NCBI GenBank assembly: GCA_029248455.1
Contig: JAQWJH010000066.1
Coordinates: forward strand, 1-38,964
Direction: 5' to 3'
Source: Flavobacteriaceae bacterium
GTDB lineage: Bacteria > Bacteroidota > Bacteroidia > Flavobacteriales > Flavobacteriaceae
Length of the DNA: 38,964 nucleotides
The position numbers and the translations under genes were made by a program. Shown here piece by piece: positions 1 through 9,262 of the stretch. Below the pieces are notes generated by a model, which was given only the letters and a program-made list of their open reading frames with translations, had not been told where the DNA came from and searched no databases. The number at the start of each line of letters is the position of its first letter. Within the stretch, counting starts at the first letter, position 1.

Positions 1-216
1 AAATTAATTAAAAATTACATTTCAGATTCATCTTTTTCTCAAAAATTCTTATACTTAACATCTGTAATTTTAATTCATCACTTTATTCTTTTTTCTTTGG
101 AAGCTTTTAGTTTAAAATATATTTCAACTGTAATATATAAAACTCTTATCACAGCTTTACTTTCTGGGATTTTTTGTACCACATTGATTTATATTATGAT
201 TGAAAATGAAAAATAA
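1..216 (+). CDS. mreD: Rod shape-determining protein MreD, C-terminal part
   Basis: Frame 1 is open from the window edge to TAA at 214-216 and is not in the ORF track. About 71 codons are visible; the N-terminal part lies outside the window. The stretch is hydrophobic with two likely membrane helices, and it includes HHFILFSLEAFS, which I recognise from flavobacterial MreD. MreD is an inner-membrane partner of MreC/MreB in cell elongation. The following mrdA and rodA give the classic mreBCD-mrdA-rodA order, which supports the call. The stop overlaps the mrdA start by 11 bases, so translation is probably coupled. Confidence 0.85.
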   Translation, partial: KLIKNYISDSSFSQKFLYLTSVILIHHFILFSLEAFSLKYISTVIYKTLITALLSGIFCTTLIYIMIENEK

Positions 217-2068
217 ACTATTACCAATTTTAATCATTCTTTCTTCTTTTATTTTTGTTTTACGACTATTTTGGGTTCAGTTAATTGATATTAATGATGT
301 AAAACTTTCCAATAAAAACTCTGTAGAAAAAGTATATAATTTCCCCGAAAGAGGATATGTATTTGACAGAAACGATAGATTAGTTGTTGGCAATGAGCTT
401 TTTTATGATTTAATGGTCACCCCCGCAGAACTCAAACCTATTGATACTTTAGAATTTTGTAAAATTTTAAAAATAACTAAAACAACACTTATTGATAAAA
501 TAAATAAAGCAAAAAAATATTCTAGAGTTAAACCCTCTGTTTTTCTATCACAAATTTCTAAAACTGATTATGCTATCATTCAAGAAAAATTGTGGAAATA
601 TAAAGGCTATTCTGTAAGAAAAAAGTCCAATAGAAATTACTTATTAAATTCAGCCTCCAATATTCTAGGTTACATAAGCGAAGTAAATGACTATGAAGTA
701 AAAGACAATAGTTATTATGAGTCCGGAGAACTTATTGGAAGGCAAGGAATTGAAAAATCTTACGAAAAAAAGTTAAGAGGATTGAAAGGTGTTAGCTATT
801 TTGAAAAAGATAATTTTAATAGAACAACTGGTTCATATAAAGAAGGAATCTATGACACACTTTTAAAACCTGCAAAAAATATTAATTTAACTATTGACTC
901 AAACCTTCAAGTTTATGGAGATTCTTTGATGATTAATAAATTCGGGAGTATCATAGCTATTGAGCCTGAAAGTGGTGAAATATTATCACTTATTAATGCT
1001 CCTAGTTTTGATCCAAATCTATTAATTGGAAGAGAAAGATCTACAAACTATTTGAAACTAAAAAATGATACTATTGGAAAGCCACTATTTGACAGAGGAC
1101 TTCAGGGGATGTATCCGCCTGGATCTACATTTAAACTAATAAATGGTTTAATTGCTCTTCAAGAAGATATTATAACTCCAAGTACAAAAATATTATGTAA
1201 TGCTGGTCACTTTTATTCAAATAAAAGATTCATGAAATGTCACTGTAAGCCAGGAACTTACAACGATTTAAATAAGGCTATATATAATTCCTGTAATACG
1301 TATTTCGCAACTATTTATAAAAAAACAATTGATAAGTACTCGAACTCAAAGCAAGGTATTGATAACTGGAAAAATCATGTAAATAGTTTTGGGCTTGGGA
1401 ATTATTTAGGATACGATCATCCATTAGGTCAACCTGGTTTAATACCAGACTCTAAATATTATGACAAATGGTATCCAAATAACAGATGGAGAGCGGCAAC
1501 TACTATCTCTAACGGCATTGGACAAGGAGAAATTTTAACAACTCCTATTCAACTTGGTAATATTGCTGCTTCTATCGCTAACAGAGGATGGTTTATAATC
1601 CCTCACTTTGTTAAAAAAATATCTAATGATAGTATTAAATTGAAATATAGAGAGAAAAAATATTCTTCAATTGATTCTATTCACTTTGAAAAAATAGTTC
1701 AAGGAATGTATGATGTGATTGAAAAAGGAACTGCTCAGAATTCTAAAATTAGAGGAATTGAAATTGTTGGAAAAACTGGAACAGCTGAAAATTTCATTAA
1801 AATTGATGGTGTTAGAAAACAACTAACAGATCATTCCATTTTTATAGGATTTGCACCCAAAGAAAATCCGAAGATTGCAATTGCGGTATTTATTGAAAAT
1901 GGGTACTGGGGAACAAGGTGGGCAGCACCAATTGCTAGTCTAATGATGGAAAAATATTTAAACAAAAAAATTAAACGAAAATATCTTGAAAAATATATTT
2001 TTAATGGGAATCTAATGAATGAATATTTAAAACCCTATACCAAATCTAATTTTTCAATTAATGAGTAA
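206..2068 (+). CDS. mrdA: Penicillin-binding protein 2 (peptidoglycan transpeptidase)
   Basis: The product crosslinks peptidoglycan during cell elongation, working with RodA. An N-terminal membrane anchor (about residues 4-22) precedes the dimerisation domain and then the transpeptidase domain. All three active-site motifs are visible: SxxK in PPGSTFKLI (about 306), SxN in SCNTY (about 362), and KTG in GKTGTAE (about 522). The 620-residue length is normal. The ORF track begins at a TTG at 200; I chose the ATG at 206, two codons in. The gene sits between mreD and rodA and overlaps both. Assignment is firm from motifs plus context. Confidence 0.95.
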   Translation: MKNKLLPILIILSSFIFVLRLFWVQLIDINDVKLSNKNSVEKVYNFPERGYVFDRNDRLVVGNELFYDLMVTPAELKPIDTLEFCKILKITKTTLIDKINKAKKYSRVKPSVFLSQISKTDYAIIQEKLWKYKGYSVRKKSNRNYLLNSASNILGYISEVNDYEVKDNSYYESGELIGRQGIEKSYEKKLRGLKGVSYFEKDNFNRTTGSYKEGIYDTLLKPAKNINLTIDSNLQVYGDSLMINKFGSIIAIEPESGEILSLINAPSFDPNLLIGRERSTNYLKLKNDTIGKPLFDRGLQGMYPPGSTFKLINGLIALQEDIITPSTKILCNAGHFYSNKRFMKCHCKPGTYNDLNKAIYNSCNTYFATIYKKTIDKYSNSKQGIDNWKNHVNSFGLGNYLGYDHPLGQPGLIPDSKYYDKWYPNNRWRAATTISNGIGQGEILTTPIQLGNIAASIANRGWFIIPHFVKKISNDSIKLKYREKKYSSIDSIHFEKIVQGMYDVIEKGTAQNSKIRGIEIVGKTGTAENFIKIDGVRKQLTDHSIFIGFAPKENPKIAIAVFIENGYWGTRWAAPIASLMMEKYLNKKIKRKYLEKYIFNGNLMNEYLKPYTKSNFSINE

Positions 2069-3302
2069 AATCAACCTAACAAAAATAGATTGGACCAGTG
2101 TTTCAATTTTAAGCCTACTTATTATTTTGGGATTAGGTAATATATATTCTTCATCTCAAGCATACCTATTAGAATCACTATTAAATTATAATACCTTTAC
2201 AAAGCAATTAATTTTTGTTATTCTCTCAATAGTAATTTTTTTATTTATTCAATTTTTACCGTTTAGTTTTTTTATTCGTTATTCCAGTCTGTTATATGTT
2301 TTTTCTATTATTTCTCTAATATGTTTATTTATTTTTGGAAATGAGGTTAACGGGGCTTTAGCTTGGTATAAATTTAATGGATTTAGTTTACAGCCCAGTG
2401 AATTTGCAAAACCAATTACAGCTTTAGCATTAGCAAAATATTTAAGTGATATTAATTCAAATTTAAAAACAATACAAACCCAGTTCTATTCCTTTTTAAT
2501 TGTTTTAATTCCAATAATTCTAATTGGTATTCAACCAGACCCTGGGACTATCATTATTTTTTTGAGCTTTATTTTAGTTTTCTATAAAGTTGGTCTTCCA
2601 TCGATATATATGAATCTATTTGTAGGATTTATATTATTATTTTTTACAACAATTATTTTCACTCCGAAATATGTTTTAGCTTTTTTAATACTGCTAGTGT
2701 TGATTTTTATTTTTTTTAAAAAAAACATGATTAAGAAAACATTAATATACGGAGCTATTTTTTCTGTATTCGTCCTTTCAGTTGATTTTATTTTTAATAA
2801 TGTATTTGAACAACGTCACAGAGATAGGTTTAATGTAGTCATCGGATTGGAACAGGACAACAGAGGAGTTGGATATAACTCAAATCAATCAAGAATTGCA
2901 TTTGCATCTGGGGGGATTTTGGGAGAGGGGTTTTTAAGAGGATCCCAAACCAGAGGAAAGTTTGTTCCAGAACAACATACAGATTATATTTTTTCAACTG
3001 TTGGAGAAGAATGGGGGTTTTTAGGTGCTACTTTTATAATTTTTCTATATACCTATTTAATGCTGCGAATTTCGAAAAGAGCAGATTTGCAAAGAAACCT
3101 TTTTAGTAAAATATACTCATACTCAACAGTAACAATTATTTTTACTCATTATTTTGTAAATATAGGTATGGTTATTGGCTTAGTACCAACAATTGGTATT
3201 CCTCTACCCTTTCTCAGTTATGGTGGGTCAAATTTGATGGCTTTCATTTTACTTTTCGCAATCTATATTAAATTGGATTCTCAAAGAACAAGTAAATGGT
3301 GA
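2061..3302 (+). CDS. rodA: Rod shape-determining protein RodA (SEDS glycosyltransferase)
   Basis: This is a polytopic membrane protein of the SEDS family, which polymerises lipid II into glycan strands and pairs with PBP2. The sequence has about ten hydrophobic segments and the family's C-terminal signature IPLPFLSYGGSNL. The motif EEWGFLGA and the loop before it also fit. The ATG overlaps the end of mrdA by 8 bases, as expected for a coupled elongasome operon. Its stop directly abuts the stop of the opposing ABC permease gene with no spacer, so any terminator must lie within coding sequence. Confidence 0.95.
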   Translation: MSKINLTKIDWTSVSILSLLIILGLGNIYSSSQAYLLESLLNYNTFTKQLIFVILSIVIFLFIQFLPFSFFIRYSSLLYVFSIISLICLFIFGNEVNGALAWYKFNGFSLQPSEFAKPITALALAKYLSDINSNLKTIQTQFYSFLIVLIPIILIGIQPDPGTIIIFLSFILVFYKVGLPSIYMNLFVGFILLFFTTIIFTPKYVLAFLILLVLIFIFFKKNMIKKTLIYGAIFSVFVLSVDFIFNNVFEQRHRDRFNVVIGLEQDNRGVGYNSNQSRIAFASGGILGEGFLRGSQTRGKFVPEQHTDYIFSTVGEEWGFLGATFIIFLYTYLMLRISKRADLQRNLFSKIYSYSTVTIIFTHYFVNIGMVIGLVPTIGIPLPFLSYGGSNLMAFILLFAIYIKLDSQRTSKW

Positions 3303-4376
3303 TTATTTATTTTTGTTAATTAAGTCTGGGAGATTGTTCCCTAGAAACATAAAACTAGTTACCAATACCATTATTGAAATTCCAGGAATAAATGCTAGAT
3401 AACCTTTACCTAATATTATAAATTGATAATTATCTTTTATCATTGAACCCCAACTAGGGACTGGTGGTTGCGTCCCAATTCCTAAAAAACTTAATCCGCT
3501 TTCTATTAAAATAGCTGAGGCAAAATTTGCAGCGCAAATTATTAAAATAGGACCAATAATATTAGGAATAATATGTTTAATGAAAATTCTTAAATCTGAA
3601 AAACCCAAAACTTTTGTAGCAACTATGTAATCTTTATTTTTTTCAGAAATTACTTGTCCTCTTACCACTCTAGCTACTTCAACCCACATTGTTAAACCAA
3701 CCGCTACGTAAACTTGCCAGAATCCTTTTCCCAGTGCAATTGAAATAGCAATAACTAGTAATAGAGTAGGAATAGACCAAAAAATATTAATAATTGACAC
3801 AACTACTTTATCTACAATTCCCCCGTAATAACCTCCAATCATCCCGATTGATAGGCCAATTATTAATGATATTAGAACTGCAATAAAACCAATAGATAAT
3901 GAGACTCTAGTTCCAAGCATTATTCTTCCAAAAACATCTCTTCCAAAACTATCTGTCCCAAAAATAAATTTTCTTTGTGAAATATACTTTCTTTCAATTT
4001 CATCTTTAGAAAGAGATTTATCAGCAAAAGAATATTTAATAATTCTATTTTCATTATTGAAATTTATATATGAAATTCCATTATCATTTAGCTCATAATT
4101 TTTAATTAAAATTTCTTTATTTGGATTTTTATCTCCAAACAACTTCTTGCTTAAAAATGATTGGTTGTCATCGTTAACATTCGGGATTTCTAAAATAATA
4201 GCCTTAAAACCTGGGGGGTTTGAATGGATTGGTAGATGCATCTGATTTGAATGTTGCGAATCATCAGGAATTATAAAATAAGCAAAAATTGAAACTAAAA
4301 AACAAAAGAAGATAAAAGATAAACAGAATGAGACACCAAAATTGTTTTTAATAAATGACTTTGTTGTTGAAAGCAT
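3303..4376 (-). CDS. ABC transporter permease (DppC/OppC type)
   Basis: An inner-membrane permease of the peptide/nickel ABC importer type. One N-terminal helix (about 17-36) is followed by a soluble stretch of about 90 residues, then GTDSFGRDVFGRIMLGTR, a typical DppC-family entry into the five-helix permease core. The EAA-like loop is near VARVVRGQVI, and the C-terminal LSFLGIGTQPPVPSWG is also typical. Its start overlaps the prc stop by one base (TAATG), so the two are probably cotranslated. No ATPase, second permease or binding protein lies nearby, so partners must be elsewhere and the substrate cannot be told. Confidence 0.85.
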   Translation of the reverse strand: MLSTTKSFIKNNFGVSFCLSFIFFCFLVSIFAYFIIPDDSQHSNQMHLPIHSNPPGFKAIILEIPNVNDDNQSFLSKKLFGDKNPNKEILIKNYELNDNGISYINFNNENRIIKYSFADKSLSKDEIERKYISQRKFIFGTDSFGRDVFGRIMLGTRVSLSIGFIAVLISLIIGLSIGMIGGYYGGIVDKVVVSIINIFWSIPTLLLVIAISIALGKGFWQVYVAVGLTMWVEVARVVRGQVISEKNKDYIVATKVLGFSDLRIFIKHIIPNIIGPILIICAANFASAILIESGLSFLGIGTQPPVPSWGSMIKDNYQFIILGKGYLAFIPGISIMVLVTSFMFLGNNLPDLINKNK

Positions 4377-6505
4377 TAATCTTTTTTGGCAATAATAGTA
4401 TTATTACTAGAAGCTTTTGATTTTAGATTATCTAAAACTTTTAAACCCTCGTTTAATTGAAAATCAGATTGTAAAACTTTTCTCCATCGATTTCTACTTT
4501 CTAAAATTTCTTTAGAGTTTTCAATAAGCACTTCGTCATTAGCTATAAATTCAAATTCAAGGTTGTTTTTATATTCTTTTATTTCATCAAATCTTGACAA
4601 ATAATTTTTATCATCATTTTGGGCCTTCTTGTAATCAAGATAATTAAGTGTTAAAGATTTTGGTTTTTGCTTAGAAGCTATCCATTTAGCATTTTCTTTA
4701 ACAAGGATTGCATATTTACTTTTTTCAATATTTTCATTGCCAGATTTGATAACATCATCTAAATTAAAATATCCATCCCATTTTTTATAATTCGCAGAAC
4801 CAATTTGGTCCCACTGCAATGGGTTTTTTTCATCATTTTCACCAATTGGAATAAAAGAAAGCCTATTTGGAACAGTAATATCACTTTTTACACCATCAAC
4901 CTGAACTGATTCACCATTTATTCTGTAAAATATATCAGTAGTAATTTTTAGGGCTCCTAAATCAAATTGACTATTAGATAAAAATCTATTAAGATCAATT
5001 ACATTTTGAACCGTTCCCTTTCCAAAACTCTGGGAGCTACCAACAATTACTGCTCTATCGTAATCCTGTAATGCTGCAGCTAATATTTCCGATGCAGAAG
5101 CTGACATTTGGTTCACTAAAACTACCAAAGGACCATCCCAAAAAATTGAAGGATCTTTATCATACACAACTTGTTTTCTGTCTCCAAAAGATTTTACTTG
5201 AACAACAGGACCTTCCTTTATAAAAAGACCTGTCATGTCTATTACAGTCTGTAAAGAGCCGCCACCATTATTTCTTAAATCTAGAATCAGTCCTTCAATT
5301 CCTTGTTCTTTTAGTTTAATTATTTCTTTTTTCACATCAGAAGCACAATTTCTGTTTTTATAATTATCAAAGTCTACATAAAACTTTGGTAAGCTGATTA
5401 ATCCATAATTTTTATTATTTTTTTTAATTAAAGTTGATTTAGCATAAGTTTCTTCCAATTTTATTTCATCTCTAATTACAGGAATAACCCTTATTTCACC
5501 ATCAATACTTTTTCTAATAGTTAATCTTACTTCGGAATCTTTTGGGCCTTTAATTAATTTTATTGCATCCTCCAGTCTCATGCCAATGACATCAACTGGC
5601 TTGTTGTTTTTTTCACCCACTTTAATAATTTCATCTCCAATCTCTATTTTTTTATCTCGCCACAATGGACCTCCCAATATTATATCAACAATTTTGATAC
5701 CGCCTTCTTCTTTAGATAATCTTGCTCCAATACCATTAAACTTTCCAGAAATTGTCATATCAAATCTTTCCTTGTCTTCAGGTTTAAAATAGTATGTGTG
5801 AGGATCTAACTGAATTACAAATGAATTTAAATACGTTGAAAACCAATCTTTTCTTTGTAAATCACCCATTAAATCAAAAAGATTAATAATGTTTTTTTCT
5901 ACTAGTTCAATAGATTCTTGAATAATTTCTTCATCTGTTTTAGACTCAAAATCATTATTTTTTTTAAGATTAGATTTTTGATCTGAAATTTTTAAATCAT
6001 ATATATCTAATGCAGTGTATTTAAATTGTTTTCTCCATCTATCCTTTCTTTCAATATTATTTTTTGGAAATGATATGTTTTCAAAATCTAAATTAATTGC
6101 TTCTTTTTTTGAAAAATCAAAAGGAATATCTAATAAAGTTGGATAAAACTCTTCCACTTCAGATATTCTTTGCATCAATCTATCATATGATAAGTTAAAA
6201 AAAGATAAATCATAATCTATCAATTGGTTGTCTAATTTTAGCTTATACTTTTTAAATTCTCGAATATCTGAAGACAAAAAGTACTTTTTTTGGGAATCTA
6301 AAAGTTCAATATAAGCATCAAACATTTTTTCAGAAAATTCATCATTTATTTCAATAGAATTATAATGATACTTTTCTAAAACATACTTTATGATTTCAAT
6401 TAGTAATTTATCTTTATTAGAATTGTCAAAAGTTGGATTAATTAATTTCCAACTAGCAAGTGCAAAGGAGATAGTGATAAAGAATATAATTATTTTACGT
6501 TTCAT
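4376..6505 (-). CDS. prc: Carboxy-terminal processing (tail-specific) protease
   Basis: A periplasmic serine protease of family S41 that trims or degrades envelope proteins from their C-termini. The N-terminus has an export signal (KIIIFFITISFALA). A PDZ domain lies around residues 250-330 (GDEIIKVG). The catalytic core includes LDLRNNGGGSL, the Ser in QMSASASEIL (about 468) and the Lys in SFGKGTVQ (about 493). At 709 residues it matches the long Prc form. The ORF track start at 6508 is a TTG; the ATG at 6505 is the likelier start. It heads a two-gene unit with the ABC permease. Confidence 0.92.
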   Translation of the reverse strand: MKRKIIIFFITISFALASWKLINPTFDNSNKDKLLIEIIKYVLEKYHYNSIEINDEFSEKMFDAYIELLDSQKKYFLSSDIREFKKYKLKLDNQLIDYDLSFFNLSYDRLMQRISEVEEFYPTLLDIPFDFSKKEAINLDFENISFPKNNIERKDRWRKQFKYTALDIYDLKISDQKSNLKKNNDFESKTDEEIIQESIELVEKNIINLFDLMGDLQRKDWFSTYLNSFVIQLDPHTYYFKPEDKERFDMTISGKFNGIGARLSKEEGGIKIVDIILGGPLWRDKKIEIGDEIIKVGEKNNKPVDVIGMRLEDAIKLIKGPKDSEVRLTIRKSIDGEIRVIPVIRDEIKLEETYAKSTLIKKNNKNYGLISLPKFYVDFDNYKNRNCASDVKKEIIKLKEQGIEGLILDLRNNGGGSLQTVIDMTGLFIKEGPVVQVKSFGDRKQVVYDKDPSIFWDGPLVVLVNQMSASASEILAAALQDYDRAVIVGSSQSFGKGTVQNVIDLNRFLSNSQFDLGALKITTDIFYRINGESVQVDGVKSDITVPNRLSFIPIGENDEKNPLQWDQIGSANYKKWDGYFNLDDVIKSGNENIEKSKYAILVKENAKWIASKQKPKSLTLNYLDYKKAQNDDKNYLSRFDEIKEYKNNLEFEFIANDEVLIENSKEILESRNRWRKVLQSDFQLNEGLKVLDNLKSKASSNNTIIAKKD

Positions 6506-6647
6506 CAAAATTTTAAGTATAAGCTTAGTAAATTTAATAAATTAGGACAAAAATCATGCTAAACAATTCATTTTTAAAAAAAATATCTCTTAATGAGTTA
6601 ATATTTAAAGATATATTCTTTTCTGTATTTTTACTCAAAATTTATAA

Positions 6648-7418
6648 ATGTCAAAAAAACCGTTAATATTAGTAACAAATGATGATGGTATTATAGCTCC
6701 TGGAATAAGGACGTTAATCTCTGTTATGAATGAAATTGGAGACGTGGTTGTGGTTGCTCCTGATAGTCCTCAATCAGCTATGGGGCATGCTATTACAATA
6801 AATTCAACCATACACTCAAATAAGGTAAAGATTGATAATGGTCCACAATTAGAATATTCTTGCTCGGGTACACCTGCAGACTGTGTTAAATTGGGGATTA
6901 ATGAAATTTTAAAAAGAAAACCTGATATATGTGTCTCTGGTATAAATCACGGATCAAATTCCTCAATTAATGTGATTTATTCTGGAACTATGAGTGCAGC
7001 ATTAGAAGCTAGTATTGAAGGAGTTCCAGCAATTGGATTCTCTTTATTAGATTACAGATGGAATGCTGATTTTGAAAGTCTTAGAAATTATGTTAAAAAA
7101 ATAACTTTACGATCTTTAGAAAAGGGAATTCCAAAGGGAAATGCTTTAAATGTTAATTTTCCTAAATTATTAGAAAAAGAAATAAAAGGAATAAAAATTT
7201 GCAGACAAGCTAAAGCTTATTGGATTGAAAAATTTGATAAAAGAAAAAATCCACAAGGAAAAGAATATTACTGGTTAACAGGTGAATTTATCAACGAGGA
7301 TCACAAAAGTGATTCTGACGAATGGGCCTTAGAAAATGGTTTCATTTCTATAGTCCCAGTAAAATTTGATATGACAGATCATAAAAGTATAAACAAAATT
7401 AAAAATTGGAATTTTTAA
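6648..7418 (+). CDS. surE: 5'/3'-nucleotidase SurE
   Basis: A cytoplasmic metal-dependent phosphatase acting on nucleoside monophosphates and other small phosphates. The metal site is visible as VTNDDGI (about 8-14), with further conserved pieces APDSPQSAMG (about 37) and SGINHGSN (about 96) that supply the Ser and Asn ligands. The 256-residue length is typical. The ATG at 6648 places VTNDDG in the usual N-terminal position. It is followed after 7 bases by lpxB, a pairing often seen in Bacteroidota. The 140-base divergent gap to prc probably holds promoters, but I find no clear box there. Confidence 0.95.
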   Translation: MSKKPLILVTNDDGIIAPGIRTLISVMNEIGDVVVVAPDSPQSAMGHAITINSTIHSNKVKIDNGPQLEYSCSGTPADCVKLGINEILKRKPDICVSGINHGSNSSINVIYSGTMSAALEASIEGVPAIGFSLLDYRWNADFESLRNYVKKITLRSLEKGIPKGNALNVNFPKLLEKEIKGIKICRQAKAYWIEKFDKRKNPQGKEYYWLTGEFINEDHKSDSDEWALENGFISIVPVKFDMTDHKSINKIKNWNF

Positions 7419-7425
7419 TACGACT

Positions 7426-8526
7426 ATGAAGTATTATATAATTGCGGGAGAAGCCTCAGGAGATTTACACGGTTCTAACTTAATAAAGCAGATTATTAAA
7501 TTTGATAACAAGGCCGAAATAAGAGCTTGGGGAGGGGATAAAATGAAAAATGCAGGAGCAAAAATAGTTAAGCATTTTAAAGAATTATCTTTTATGGGAT
7601 TTTATGAAGTAATTCTAAATTTAAAAATAATTTTAAAAAACATAAGATTTTGTAAAGATGATATCTTACAGTTCAATCCAGATAAAATTATATTTATTGA
7701 CTATCCTGGCTTTAATTTAAGAATTGCCAAGTGGGCTAAAAAAAATAAATTTAAAACAATTTATTACATAGCACCTCAAATTTGGGCATGGAGAGAAAGT
7801 AGAATTAAAAAAATAAAAAAATATATTGACTATTTATATGTAATACTACCTTTTGAAAAAGAATTTTTTGAAAAAAAGCATGGTTTTAAAGTGAAATTTC
7901 TTGGACACCCATTACTTGACAGCATCAAGAATTTTAAAGATTCTCAAAATAAAGACTTTTCTGATGAAAATAATAAAGAAATTATATCAATTTTACCTGG
8001 AAGTAGAAAACAAGAAATAAAAAAAATGTTAGGAATCATGTTAGGTGTTGTAAATCACTTTCCAAAATATCAATTTGTAATTGCTGGAGCACCAAATATC
8101 GAGTTAGAGTTTTATAATAATATAATAAAAGATAAAAATATTAAAGTTTTAAAATCAAAGACTTATAGCTTACTTTCAAGATCTAAAGCTGCTTTAGTTA
8201 CCAGCGGAACGGCTACTTTAGAAACAGCCATTCTTAAAATTCCTCAGGTTGTTTGCTATAAAACAAGTTTAATAAGTTACTTATTAGCAAAATTTTTCGT
8301 AAAAATTAAATTTATTTCACTAGTTAATTTAATAATGAACCAGGAACTAATTAAAGAATTAATTCAATATGATTGTTCAGAAAAAAATATTATCAAAGAA
8401 TTAAAAAAAGTTTTAGATTTAAATAACCGAAATCGTTTATTAGATAAGTATGATAGCTTAATTTCTTTATTAGGGGAACCTGGTTCAAGTAAAAGAATTG
8501 CTGAGGATATTGTTTTAAAAATTTAG
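7426..8526 (+). CDS. lpxB: Lipid-A-disaccharide synthase
   Basis: A GT19 glycosyltransferase that condenses UDP-diacylglucosamine with lipid X during lipid A synthesis, at the inner membrane's cytoplasmic face. Family signatures are IIAGEASGDLHGS at the start, APQIWAWRESR (about 116), FLGHPLLDS (about 160), and ILPGSRKQEIKKM (about 190). A late TSGTATLETA motif forms part of the nucleotide-sugar site. Length of 366 residues is normal. It shows that the cell makes lipopolysaccharide or lipooligosaccharide. It lies tightly between surE and an Lrp-type regulator. Confidence 0.95.
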   Translation: MKYYIIAGEASGDLHGSNLIKQIIKFDNKAEIRAWGGDKMKNAGAKIVKHFKELSFMGFYEVILNLKIILKNIRFCKDDILQFNPDKIIFIDYPGFNLRIAKWAKKNKFKTIYYIAPQIWAWRESRIKKIKKYIDYLYVILPFEKEFFEKKHGFKVKFLGHPLLDSIKNFKDSQNKDFSDENNKEIISILPGSRKQEIKKMLGIMLGVVNHFPKYQFVIAGAPNIELEFYNNIIKDKNIKVLKSKTYSLLSRSKAALVTSGTATLETAILKIPQVVCYKTSLISYLLAKFFVKIKFISLVNLIMNQELIKELIQYDCSEKNIIKELKKVLDLNNRNRLLDKYDSLISLLGEPGSSKRIAEDIVLKI

Positions 8527-8528
8527 TT

Positions 8529-8981
8529 GTGAAAATTGACGGTATTGATAAAAAAATTTTAGTAGAATTAACTAATAATTCTAGAACTCCCATATTAGAA
8601 ATTTCCAGAAAAATTGGAATTTCTGGTGCTGCAATTCATCAAAGAATAAAAAAATTAAATGACTCTGGATTGATTTCTGGTCAATATCTAAAACTTAATC
8701 CCAAAGCATTAGGCTTAACTACTTTGGCATTTATTGGAGTTTATTTTGACAAAGCCGAAAGAAATTCAGCTGCAATCAAAGAAATGAAAAAAATGCCCGA
8801 AATTCTAGAATGTCATTACACAACTGGGAATTGGAGTGTTTTAATTAAAGTTTTGTGTAAAAACAATGAAGATTTAATGGCTCTTTTAAATAAAAAAATT
8901 CAAACAATTGAGGGTATCTCAAGAACAGAAACCTTTATATCATTGGAACAACAGATTGATAGACAAATTTCTATAAATTAG
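8529..8981 (+). CDS. Lrp/AsnC-family transcriptional regulator
   Basis: A feast/famine regulator. The N-terminal winged helix-turn-helix opens with IDGIDKKILVEL and contains LEISRKIGISGAAIHQRIKKL (about 20-45, quoted in part of the helix pair). A ligand-sensing RAM domain follows at about 65-140. The start codon is GTG at 8529, two bases after the lpxB stop; no ATG lies near, and the canonical D-x-x-D-x-x-I-L beginning supports this start. The effector, probably an amino acid, cannot be told. Its last 11 bases overlap the 3' end of the opposing SemiSWEET-like gene. Confidence 0.9.
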   Translation: MKIDGIDKKILVELTNNSRTPILEISRKIGISGAAIHQRIKKLNDSGLISGQYLKLNPKALGLTTLAFIGVYFDKAERNSAAIKEMKKMPEILECHYTTGNWSVLIKVLCKNNEDLMALLNKKIQTIEGISRTETFISLEQQIDRQISIN

Positions 8982-9240
8982 TTTTTTTGTTTTTTATTAT
9001 ATAGACTATTATAATTAAAGCTAAAAAGAAAGTAACCCCATTTCCTAGTACCATTGAAATACTGGACTTAAAAAACCCATATATAAACCATAAAATTACT
9101 CCAATAATAAAGATTATAAAAGTAGTCAAAGAAAGGCCCTTTGAAGAATTAGTAGAAATAACTTTAATAACTTGTGGAATAAAAGCTACAGTTGTCAATA
9201 TCGCAGCTGTCAAACCGATTATTTCAACACTATCAATCAT
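8971..9240 (-). CDS. SemiSWEET-like (PQ-loop/MtN3) small membrane transporter
   Basis: An 89-residue protein of three hydrophobic helices with the PQ-loop signature FIPQVIKV (Pro-Gln at residues 22-23). This architecture matches SemiSWEETs, which dimerise to move sugars down their gradient. The substrate here is unknown. It lies 22 bases downstream of leuS on the same strand, so it may be cotranscribed. It overlaps the end of the converging Lrp gene by 11 bases. Family assignment is good; function as a sugar transporter is inferred from the family only. Confidence 0.8.
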   Translation of the reverse strand: MIDSVEIIGLTAAILTTVAFIPQVIKVISTNSSKGLSLTTFIIFIIGVILWFIYGFFKSSISMVLGNGVTFFLALIIIVYIIKNKKTNL

Positions 9241-9262
9241 TAAAAAATTTTATAAAAAGCAT

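Noticed and set aside
6556-6666. A 36-codon ATG ORF (MLNNSFLKKIS...) in the prc-surE gap
   Set aside because: It runs into surE in another frame, has no recognisable features, and AT-rich gaps give such ORFs by chance.
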